Below are positions 1 to 10,599 of a stretch of 64,000 nucleotides of DNA, piece after piece (the stretch's first letter is position 1; each line of letters starts with the position of its first letter). Under the pieces are notes generated by a model. The model was not told where the DNA came from, did not search any database, and saw only the letters and a program-made list of their open reading frames with translations. Origin of the DNA: Maratus speciosus (taxonomy: Eukaryota; Arthropoda; Arachnida; Araneae; Salticidae); NCBI GenBank assembly GCA_963932465.1, contig CAWVRF010001058.1, forward strand, positions 992,001 to 1,056,000. The letters are read 5' to 3'. The position numbers and the translations under genes are program-made.

Positions 1-687
1 TCAAAGCATTGTTAGAAAATTCATCAGGAAGAGTTACCGCCTATAAAACACGCAATATTTATGAATTGAATTCCGGTGCAGGGCTGAAAATTAATTTCTT
101 AATAAATAATAAAGCGTAACCGAATATATTGTTTCAACAATCAAAGCATTGTTAGAAAATTCATCAGAATGAGTTACCGCATATAAAACACGCAATATTT
201 ATGAACTGAATTCCGGTGCAGGGCTCAAAATTAATTTATTAATAAATAATAAACCGAAACCGAATATATTGTTTCAACAATCAAAGCATTGTTAGAAAAT
301 TCAACAGAAAGAGTTACCGCATATAAAACACGCAATATTTATGAATTGAATTCCGGTGCAGGGCTGAAAATTAATTTCTTAATAAATAATAAAGCGAAAC
401 CGAATACATTGTTTCAACAATCAAAGCATTGTTAGAAAATTCATCAGGAAGAGTTACCGCCTATAAAACACGCAATATTTATGAATTGAATTCCGGTGCA
501 GGGCTGAAAATTAATTTCTTAATAAATAATAAAGCGTAACCGAATATATTGTTTCAACAATCAAAGCATTGTTAGAAAATTCATCAGAAAGAGTTACCTC
601 ATATAAAACACGCAATATTTATGAATTGAATCCCGGTGCAGGGCTCAAAATTAATTTCTTAGTAAATAATAAAGCGAAACCGAATAT

Positions 688-701
688 ATTGTTTAAACAA
701 T
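688..701. other. Perfect 14-base palindrome at P-monomer junction (class example)
   Basis: P monomers end in ATTGTTTAAACAAT, which equals its own reverse complement and contains the PmeI site GTTTAAAC. In other monomers the same place reads ATTGTTTCAACAAT, a palindrome broken at its centre. Further examples are 2228-2241, 3348-3361, 4048-4061, 6407-6420, 8637-8650, 10587-10600 and 12547-12560. It always sits on the monomer junction. Whether a protein binds it is unknown. Confidence 0.85.
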
Positions 702-2940
702 CAAAGCATTGTTAGAAAATTCATCAGAAAGAGTTACCGCATATAAAACACGCAATATTTATGAATTGAATTCCGGTGCAGGGCTGAAAATTAATTTTTT
801 AATAAATAATAAAGCGAAACCGAATATATTGTTTCAACAATGAAAGCATTGTTAGAAAATTCATCAGAAAGAGTTACCGCATATAAAACACGCAATATTT
901 ATGAACTGAATTCCGGTGCAGGGCTCAAAATTAATTTATTAATAAATAATAAAGCGAAACCGAATATATTGTTTCAACAATCAAAGCATTGTTAGAAAAT
1001 TCAACAGAAAGAGTTACCGCATATAAAACACGCAATATTTATGAATTGAATTCCGGTGCAGGGCTGAAAATTAATTTCTTAATAAATAATAAAGCGAAAC
1101 CGAATATATTGTTTCAACAATCAAAGCAATGTTAGAAAATTCATCAGAAAGAGTTACCGCATATAAAACACGCAATATTTAGGAATTGAATTCCGGTGCA
1201 GGGCTGAAAATTAATTTCTTAATAAATAATAAAGCGTAACCGAATATATTGTTTCAACAATCAAAGCATTGTTAGAAAATTCATCAGAAAGCGTTACCGC
1301 ATATAAAACACGCAATATTTATGAATTGAATTCCGGTGCAGGGCTGAAAATTAATTTCTTAATAAATAATAAAGCGAAACCGAATATATTGTTTCAACAA
1401 TCAAAGCATTGTTAGAAAATTCATCAGAAAGAGTTACCGCATATAAAACACGCAATATTTATGAATTGAATTCCGGTGCAGGGCTGAAAATTAATTTCTT
1501 AATAAATAATAAAGCGAAACCGAATATATTGTTTCAACAATCAAAGCGTTGTTAGAAAATTCATCAGAAAGAGTTACCGCATATAAAACACGCAATATTT
1601 ATGAATTGAATCCCGGTGCAGGGCTCAAAATTAATTTCTTAGTAAATAATAAAGCGAAACCGAATATATTGTTTCAACAATGAAAGCATTGTTAGAAAAT
1701 TCATCAGAAAGAGTTACCGCATATAAAACACGCAATATTTATGAATTGAATTACGGTGCAGGGCTGAAAATTAATTTCTTAATAAATAATAAAGCAAAAC
1801 CGAATATATTGGTTCAACAATCAAAGCATTGTTAGAAAATTCATCAGAAAGAGTTACCGCATATAAAACACGCAATATTTATGAATTGATTTCCGGTGCA
1901 GGGCTGAAAATTAATTTCTTAATAAATAATAAAGCGAAACCGGATATATTGTTTCAACAATCAAAGTATTGTTAGAAAATTCATCAGAAAGAGTTACCGC
2001 ATATAAAACACGCAATATTTATGAATTGAATCCCGGTGCAGGGCTCAAAATTAATTTATTAATAAATAATAAAGCGAAACCGAATATATTGTTTCAACAA
2101 TCAAAGCATTGTTAGAAAATTCATCAGAAAGAGTTACCGCATATAAAACACGCAATATTTATGAATTGAATCCCGGTGCAGGGCTCAAAATTAATTTCTT
2201 AATAAATAATAAAGCGAAAACGAATATATTGTTTAAACAATCAAAGCATTGTTAGAAAATTCATCAGAAAGAGTTACCGCATATAAAACACGCAATATTT
2301 ATGAATTAAATTCCGGTGCAGGGCTGAAAATTAATTTTTTAATAAATAATAAAGCGAAACCGAATATATTGTTTCAACAATGAAAGCATTGTTAGAAAAT
2401 TCATCAGAAAGAGTTACCGCATATAAAACACGCAATATTTATGAATTGAATTCCGGTGCAGGGCTCAAAATTAATTTATTAATAAATAATAAAGCGAAAC
2501 CGAATATATTGTTTCAACAATCAAACAATTGTTAGAAAATTCAACAGAAAGAGTTACCGCATATAAAACAGGCAATATTTATGAATTGAATTCCGGTGCA
2601 GGGCTGAAAATTAATTTCTTAATAAATAATAAAGCAAAACCGAATATATTGTTTCAACAATCAAAGCATTGTTAGAAAATTCATCAGAAAGAGTTACCGC
2701 ATATAAAACACGCAATATTTATGAATTGAATTCCGGTGCAGGGCTGAAAATTAATTTCTTAATAAATAATAAAGCGAAACCGAATATATTGTTTCAACAA
2801 TCAAAGCATTGTTATAAAATTCATCAGAAAGAGTTACCGCATATAAAACACGCAGTATTTATGAATTGAATTCCGGTGCACCGCTGAAAATTAATTTCTT
2901 AATAAATAATAAAGCGAAACCGAATATATTGTTTCAGCAA

Positions 2941-3080
2941 TCAAAGCATTGTTAGAAAATTCATCAGAAAGAGTTACCGCATATAAAACACGCAATATTT
3001 ATGAATTGAATTCCGGTGCAGGGCTGAAAATTAATTTCTTAATAAATAATAAAGCGAAACCGAATATATTGTTTCAACAA
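2941..3080. repeat. Reference (generic) 140-bp monomer
   Basis: This copy equals the consensus I read across the window. By monomer position: 1-34 is mixed sequence; 35-52 contains ACCGC and CACGC; 63-72 holds GAATTGAATTC with an EcoRI site; 73-85 is the GC-richest part (CCGGTGCAGGGCT); 86-113 is an almost pure A/T stretch that includes the 10-base palindrome AAATTAATTT; 114-124 is GCGAAACCGAA; 128-141 is the imperfect palindrome ATTGTTTCAACAAT, which spans the junction with the next monomer. Five CpG dinucleotides are present, against about three expected from base composition. The length is close to that of a nucleosome core. Confidence 0.95.
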
Positions 3081-4060
3081 TCAAAGCATTGTTAGAAAAT
3101 TCATCAGAAAGAGTTACCGCATATAAAACACGCAATATTTATGAATTGAATTCCGCTGCAGGGCTCAAAATTAATTTATTAATAAATAATAAAGCGAAAC
3201 CGAATATATTGTTTCAACAATCAAAGCATTGTTAGAAAATTCATCAGAAAGAGTTACCGCATATAAAACACGCAATATTTATGAATTGAATCCCGGTGCA
3301 GGGCTCAAAATTAATTTCTTAGTAAATAATAAAGCGAAACCGAATATATTGTTTAAACAATCAAAGCATTGTTAGAAAATTCATCAGAAAGAGTTACCGC
3401 ATATAAAACACGCAATATTTATGAATTGAATTCCGCTGCAGGGCTGAAAATTAATTTTTTAATAAATAATAAAGCGAAACCGAATATATTGTTTCAACAA
3501 TGAAAGCATTGTTAGAAAATTCATCAGAAAGAGTTACCGCATATAAAACACGCAATAATTATGAATTGAATTCCGGTGCAGGGCTGAAAATTAATTTCTT
3601 AATAAATAATAAAGCGAAACCGAATATATTGTTTCAACAATCAAAGCATTGTTAGAAAATTCATCAGAAAGAGTTACCGCATATAAAACACGCAATATTT
3701 ATGAATTGATTTCCGGTGCAGGGCTAAAAATTAATTTCTTAATAAATAATAAAGCGAAACCGGATATATTGTTTCAACAATCAAAGCACTGTTAGAAAAT
3801 TCATCAGAAAGTGTTACCGCATATAAAACACGCAATATTTATGAATTGAATTCCGGTGCACCGCTGAAAATTAATTTCTTAATAAATAATGAAGCGAAAC
3901 CGGATATATTGTTTCAACAATCAAAGCATTGTTAGAAAATTCATCAGAAAGAGTTTCCGCATATAAAACACGCAATATTTATGAATTGAATTCCGGTGCA
4001 GGGCTCAAAATTAATTTCTTAGTAAATAATAAAGCGAAACCGAATATATTGTTTAAACAA

Positions 4061-4190
4061 TCAAAGCATTGTTAGAAAATTCATCAGAAAGAGTTACCGC
4101 AAATAAAACACGCAATTGAATTCCGCTGTAGGGCTCAAATTTAATTTATTAATAAATAATAAAGCGAAACCGAATATATTGTTTCAACAA
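4061..4190. repeat. 130-bp short monomer (S class), first of 32
   Basis: Ten bases of ATATTTATGA are missing, so ACACGCAAT runs straight into TGAATTCCGCTGTAGG; the monomer also reads CCGCAAATAAAAC. Full-class start positions are 4061, 6150, 8380, 10330, 16900, 19270, 21360, 21770, 23720, 25390, 26918, 27328, 28438, 31200, 32730, 33840, 35481, 37011, 38121, 39762, 41292, 42402, 46987, 48797 (129 bp), 51165, 52415, 53105, 54916, 56726, 58116, 61046 and 62856. Nearly all follow an F monomer. The shared deletion, CTGTAGG and L-like TTATTAA tail show a single origin followed by spread with the higher-order units. Confidence 0.93.
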
Positions 4191-4469
4191 TCAAAGCATT
4201 GTTAGAAAATTCATCAGAAAGAGTTACCGCAATAAAACACGCAATATTTATGAATTGAATCCCGGTGCAGGGCTCAAAATTAATTTCTTAGTAAATAATA
4301 AAGCGAAACCGAATATATTGTTTCAACAATGAAAGCATTGTTAGAAAATTCATCAGAAAGAGTTACCGCATATAAAACACGCAATATTTATGAATTGAAT
4401 TCCGGTGCAGGGCTCAAAATTAATTTATTAATGAATAATAAAGCGAAACCGAATATATTGTTTCAACAA
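4191..4469. repeat. Two-monomer junction before the 1,950-bp block
   Basis: A 139-bp P-like monomer (4191-4329, one base lost in GCATATAAAAC) ends in GTTTCAAC rather than GTTTAAAC. It is followed by an L-type monomer starting TGAAAG (4330-4469, with TTATTAATGAATAA). The second one is related to the L-type monomer at 6420-6559, 2,090 bp later. That shift is one monomer less than the 2,230-bp spacing of the flanking block. Confidence 0.8.
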
Positions 4470-6419
4470 TCAAAGCATTGTTAGAAAATTCATCAGAAAG
4501 TGTTACCGCATATAAAACACGCAATATTTATGAATTGAATTCCGGTGCACCGCTGAAAATTAATTTCTTAATAAATATTAAAGCGAAACCGAATATATTG
4601 TTTCATCAATCAAAGCATTGTTAGAAAATTCATCAGAAAGAGTTACCGCATATAAAACACGCAATATTTATGAATTGAATTCCGGTGCAGGGCTGAAAAT
4701 TAATTTCTTAATAAATAATAAAGCGAAACCGAATATATTGTTTCAACAATCAAAGCATTGTTAGAAAATTCATCAGAAAGAGTTACCGCATATAAAACAC
4801 GCAATATTTATGAATTGAATTCCGGTACAGGGCTGAAAATTAATTTCTTAATAAATAATAAAGCGAAACCGAATATATTGTTTCAACAATCAAAGCATTG
4901 TTAGAAAATTCACCAGAAAGAGTTACCGCATATAAAACACGCAATATTTATGAATTGAATTCCGCTGCAGGGCTCAAAATTAATTTATTAATAAATAATA
5001 AAGCGAAACCGAATATATTGTTTCAGCAATCAAAGCATTGTTAGAAAATTCATCAGAAAGAGTTACCGCATATAAAACACGCAATATTTATGAATTGAAT
5101 CCCGGTGCAGGGCTCAAAATTAATTTCTTAGTAAATAATAAAGCGAAACCGAATATATTGTTTAAGCAATCAAAGCATTGTTAGAAAATTCATCAGAAAG
5201 AGTTACCGCATATAAAACACGCAATATTTATGAATTGAATTCCGCTGCAGGGCTGAAAATTAATTTTTTAATAAATGATAAAGCGAAACCGAATATATTG
5301 TTTCAACAATGAAAGCATTGTTAGAAAATTCATCAGAAACAGTTACCGCATATAAAACACGCAATAATTATGAATTGAATTCCGGTGCAGGGCTGAAAAT
5401 TAATTTCTTAATAAATAATAAAGCGAAACCGAATACATTGTTTCAACAATCAAAGCATTGTTAGAAAATTCATCAGAAAGAGTTACCGCATATAAAACAC
5501 GCAATATTTATGAATTGAATTCCGGTGCAGGGCTCAAAATTAATTTATTAATGAATAATAAAGCGAAACCGAATATGTTGTTCCAACAATCAAAGCATTG
5601 TTAGAAAATTCATCAGAAAGAGTTAGCTCATATAAAACACGCAATATTTATGAATTGAATTCCGCTGCAGGGCTGAAAATTAATTTCTTAATAAATAATA
5701 AAGCGAAACCGAATATATTGTTTCAACAATCAAAGCATTGTTAGAATATTCATCAGAAAGAGTTACCGCATATAAAACACGCAATATTTATGAATTGAAT
5801 TCCGGTGCAGGGCTGAAAATTAATTTCTCAATAAATAATAAAGCGAAACCGAATATATTGTTTCAACAATCAAAGCATTGTTAGAAAATTCATCAGAAAG
5901 AGTTACCGCATATAAAACACGCAATATTTATGAATTGAATTCCGGTTCAGGGCTGAAAATTAATTTCTTAATAAATAATAAAGCGAAACCGAATATATTG
6001 TTTCAACAATCAAAGCATTGTTAGAAAATTCATCAGAAAGAGTTACCGCATATAAAACACGCAATATTTATGAATTGATTTATGGTGCAGGGCTGAAAAT
6101 TAATTTCTTAATAAATAATAAAGCGAAACAGGATATATTGTTTCAACAATCAAAGCACTGATAGAAAATTCATCAGAAAGAGTTACCGCAAATAAAACAC
6201 GCAATTGAATTCCGCTGTAGGGCTCAAAATTAATTTATTAATAAATAATAAAGCGAAACCGAATATATTGTTTCAACAATCAAAGCATTGTTAGAAAATT
6301 CATCAGAAAGAGTTACCGCATATAAAACACGCAATATTTATGAATTGAATCCCGGTGCAGGGCTCAAAATTAATTTCTTAGTAAATAATAAAGCGAAACC
6401 GAATATATTGTTTAAACAA
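4470..6419. repeat. Higher-order block, copy 1 (14 monomers, 1,950 bp)
   Basis: Thirteen 140-bp monomers and one 130-bp monomer (6150-6279) match 6700-8649 at a constant 2,230-bp shift. Private markers present in both copies include TTTCATCAAT (4601), TTTCAGCAAT (5021), ATAAATGATA (5271), CAGAAACAGT (5334), GAATATGTTG with TTCCAACAAT (5571), AGTTAGCTCA (5621), TTAGAATATT (5741), TTTCTCAATA (5825), CCGGTTCAG (5942) and TTATGGTGC (6080). I noticed about five single-base differences between the copies, so they are close to 99.7% identical and the duplication is recent. Confidence 0.92.
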
Positions 6420-6699
6420 TCAAAGCATTGTTAGAAAATTCATCAGAAAGAGTTACCGCATATAAAACACGCAATATTTATGAATGGAATTCCGGTGCAG
6501 GGCTCAAAATTAATTTATTAATGAATAATAAAGCGAAACCGAATATATTGTTTCAACAATCAAAGCATTGTTAGAAAATTCATCAGAAAGAGTTACCGCA
6601 TATAAAACACGCAATATTTATGAATTGAATTCCGGTGCAGGGCTGAAAATTAATTTCTTAATAAATAATAAAGCGAAACCGAATATATTGTTTCAACAA
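6420..6699. repeat. Two-monomer spacer between the 1,950-bp blocks
   Basis: An L-type monomer with the private change TGAATGGAAT (6420-6559) and one generic monomer (6560-6699) separate the two block copies. The first corresponds to 4330-4469 before copy 1. The generic one has no counterpart there, so it was either inserted here or lost upstream of copy 1. Confidence 0.8.
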
Positions 6700-8649
6700 T
6701 AAAAGCATTGTTAGAAAATTCATCAGAAAGTGTTACCGCATATAAAACACGCAATATTTATGAATTGAATTCCGGTGCACCGCTGAAAATTAATTTCTTA
6801 ATAAATAATAAAGCGAAACCGAATATATTGTTTCATCAATCAAAGCATTGTTAGAAAATTCATCAGAAAGAGTTACCGCATATAAAACACGCAATATTTA
6901 TGAATTGAATTCCGGTGCAGGGCTGAAAATTAATTTCTTAATAAATAATAAAGCGAAACCGAATATATTGTTTCAACAATCAAAGCATTGTTAGAAAATT
7001 CATCAGAAAGAGTTACCGCATATAAAACACACAATATTTATGAATTGAATTCCGGTACAGGGCTGAAAATTAATTTCTTAATAAATAATAAAGCGAAACC
7101 GAATATATTGTTTCAACAATCAAAGCATTGTTAGAAAATTCACCAGAAAGAGTTACCGCATATAAAACACGCAATATTTATGAATTGAATTCCGCTGCAG
7201 GGCTCAAAATTAATTTATTAATAAATAATAAAGCGAAACCGAATATATTGTTTCAGCAATCAAAGCATTGTTAGAAAATTCATCAGAAAGAGTTACCGCA
7301 TATAAAACACGCAATATTTATGAATTGAATCCCGGTGCAGGGCTCAAAATTAATTTCTTAGTAAATAATAAAGCGAAACCGAATATATTGTTTAAGCAAT
7401 CAAAGCATTGTTAGAAAATTCATCAGAAAGAGTTACCGCATATAAAACACGCAATATTTATGAATTGAATTCCGCTGCAGGGCTGAAAATTAATTTTTTA
7501 ATAAATGATAAAGCGAAACCGAATATATTGTTTCAACAATGAAAGCATTGTTAGAAAATTCATCAGAAACAGTTACCGCATATAAAACACGCAATAATTA
7601 TGAATTGAATTCCGGTGCAGGGCTGAAAATTAATTTCTTAATGAATAATAAAGCGAAACCGAATATATTGTTTCAACAATCAAAGCATTGTTAGAAAATT
7701 CATCAGAAAGAGTTACCGCATATAAAACACGCAATATTTATGAATTGAATTCCGGTGCAGGGCTCAAAATTAATTTATTAATGAATAATAAAGCGAAACC
7801 GAATATGTTGTTCCAACAATCAAAGCATTGTTAGAAAATTCATCAGAAAGAGTTAGCTCATATAAAACACGCAATATTTATGAATTGAATTCCGCTGCAG
7901 GGCTGAAAATTAATTTCTTAATAAATAATAAAGCGAAACCGAATATATTGTTTCAACAATCAAAGCATTGTTAGAATATTCATCAGAAAGAGTTACCGCA
8001 TATAAAACACGCAATATTTATGAATTGAATTCCGGTGCAGGGCTGAAAATTAATTTCTCAATAAATAATAAAGCGAAACCGAATATATTGTTTCAACAAT
8101 CAAAGCATTGTTAGAAAATTCATCAGAAAGAGTTACCGCATATAAAACACGCAATATTTATGAATTGAATTCCGGTTCAGGGCTGAAAATTAATTTCTTA
8201 ATAAATAATAAAGCGAAACCGAATATATTGTTTCAACAATCAAAGCATTGTTAGAAAATTCATCAGAAAGAGTTACCGCATATAAAACACGCAATATTTA
8301 TGAATTGATTTATGGTGCAGGGCTGAAAATTAATTTCTTAATAAATAATAAAGCGAAACAGGATATATTGTTTCAACAATCAAAGCACTGATAGAAAATT
8401 CATCAGAAAGAGTTACCGCAAATAAAACACGCAATTGAATTCCGCTGTAGGGCTCAAAATTAATTTATTAATAAATAATAAAGCGAAACCGAATATATTG
8501 TTTCAACAATCAAAGCATTGTTAGAAAATTCATCAGAAAGAGTTACCGCATATAAAACACGCAATATTTATGAATTGAATCCCGGTGCAGGGCTCAAAAT
8601 TAATTTCTTAGTAAATAATAAAGCGAAACCGAATATATTGTTTAAACAA
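6700..8649. repeat. Higher-order block, copy 2 (14 monomers, 1,950 bp)
   Basis: This is the second copy of 4470-6419, shifted 2,230 bp, with its 130-bp monomer at 8380-8509. Differences I noticed from copy 1 are the first bases after the TTTCAACAAT junction (AAAAGC instead of CAAAGC), AATAATAAAG instead of AATATTAAAG near 6807, CACACAAT instead of CACGCAAT near 7030, AATGAATAAT near 7640, and GAATATATTG instead of GAATACATTG at 7661. Its last part (from about 8230) is also the start of a stretch repeated 13,390 bp downstream. Confidence 0.92.
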
Positions 8650-10599
8650 TCAAAGCATTGTTAGAAAATTCATCAGAAAGAGTTACCGCTTATAAAACAC
8701 GTAATATTTATGAATTGAATTCCGGTGCAGGGCTGAAAATTAATTTTTTAATAAATAATAAATCGAAAACGAATATATTGTTTCAACAATGAAAGCATTG
8801 TTAGAAAATTCATCAGAAAGAGTTACCGCATATAAAACACGCAATATTTATGAACTGAATTCCGGTGCAGGGCTCAAAATTAATTTATTAAAAAATAATA
8901 AACCGAAACCGAATATATTGTTTCAACAATCAAAGCATTGTTAGAAAATTCAACAGAAAGACTTACCGCATAGAAAACACGCAATATTTATGAATTGAAT
9001 TCCGGTGCAGGGCTCAAAATTAATTTCTTAATAAATAATAAAGCGAAACCGAATATATTGTTTCAACAATCAAAGCATTGTTAGAAAATTCATCAGAAAG
9101 AGTTACTGCATATAAAACACGCAATATTTATGAATTGAATTCCGGTGCAGGGCTGAAAATTAATTTCTTAATAAATAATAAAGCGTAACCGAAGATATTG
9201 TTTCAACAATCAAAGCATTGTTAGAAAATTCATCAGAAAGAGTTACCTCATATAAAACACGCAATATTTATGAATTGAATTCCGGTGCAGGGCTGAAAAT
9301 TAATTTCTTAATAAATAATAAAGCGAAACCGAATATATTGTTTCAACAATCAAAGCATTGTTAGAAAATTCATCAGAAAGAGTTACCGCATATAAAACAC
9401 GCAATATTTATGAATTGAATTCCGGTGCAGGGCTGAAAATTAATTTCTTAATAAATAATAAAGCGAAACCGAATATATTGTTTCAACAATCAAAGCATTG
9501 TTAGAAAATTCATCAGAAAGAGTTACCGCATATAAAACACGCAATATTTATGAATTGAATTCCGGTGCAGGGCTGAAAATTAATTTCTTAATAAATAATA
9601 AAGCGAAACCGAATATATTGTTTCAACAATCAAAGCATTGTTAGAAAATTCATCAGAAAGAGTTACTGCATATAAAACACGCAATATTTATGAATTGATT
9701 TCCGGTGCAGGGCTGAAAATTAATTTTTTAATAAATAATAAAGCGAAAACGAATATATTGTTTCAACAATGAAAGCATTGTTAGAAAATTCATCAGAAAG
9801 AGTTACCGCATATAAAACACGCAATATTTATGAACTGAATTCCGGTGCAGGGCTCAAAATGAATTTATTAAAAAATAATAAACCGAAACCGAATATATTG
9901 TTTCAACAATCAAAGCATTGTTAGAAAATTCAACAGAAAGACTTACCGCATATAAAACACGCAATATTTATGAATTGAATTCCGGTGCAGGGCTGAAAAT
10001 TAATTTCTTAATAAATAATAAAGCGTAACCGAATATATTGTTTCAACAATCAAAGCATTGTTAGAAAATTCATCAGAAAGAGTTACCTCATATAAAACAC
10101 GCAATATTTATGAATTGAATTCCGGTGCAGGGCTGAAAATTAATTTCTTAATAAATAATAAAGCGAAACCGAATATATTGTTTCAACAATCAAAGCATTG
10201 TTAGAAAATTCATCAGAAAGAGTTACCGCATATAAAACACGCAATATTTATGAATTGATTTCCGGTGCAGGGCTGAAAATTAATTTCTTAATAAATAATA
10301 AAGCGAAACAGGATATATTGTTTCAACAATCAAAGCACTGATAGAAAATTCATCAGAAAGAGTTACCGCAAATAAAACACGCAATTGAATTCCGCTGTAG
10401 GGCTCAAAATTAATTTATTAATAAATAATAAAGCGAAACCGAATATATTGTTTCAACAATCAAAGCATTGTTAGAAAATTCATCAGAAAGAGTTACCGCA
10501 TATAAAACACGCAATATTTATGAATTGAATCCCGGTGCAGGGCTCAAAATTAATTTCTTAGTAAATAATAAAGCGAAACCGAATATATTGTTTAAACAA

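Larger units (their letters stand above)
1..4190. repeat. Irregular satellite segment (29 complete monomers plus one short)
   Basis: Twenty-nine 140-bp monomers (1-4060) are followed by the first 130-bp monomer at 4061-4190. Variant classes are mixed without a steady higher-order period. Monomers 1-140 and 421-560 are identical, including the otherwise rare CAGGAAGAG and CGCCTATAAA. P monomers ending in GTTTAAAC close at 700, 2240, 3360 and 4060, spacings of 11, 8 and 5 monomers. A T-L-E triplet at 701-1120 recurs in altered form at 2241-2660, 1,540 bp later. The segment looks like an older or more exchanged part of the array. Nothing in it looks like a gene. Confidence 0.85.

Noticed and set aside
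2669..2869. 66-codon plus-strand open frame, with relatives at 26565-26792 and 47545-47745
   Set aside because: Each is a stretch of satellite read across a monomer junction where one base change (for example GTTATAAAA or GTTTGAAAA for GTTAGAAAA) or a 2-base deletion removes the usual TAG. There is no domain, no consistent start context and no neighbour gene.
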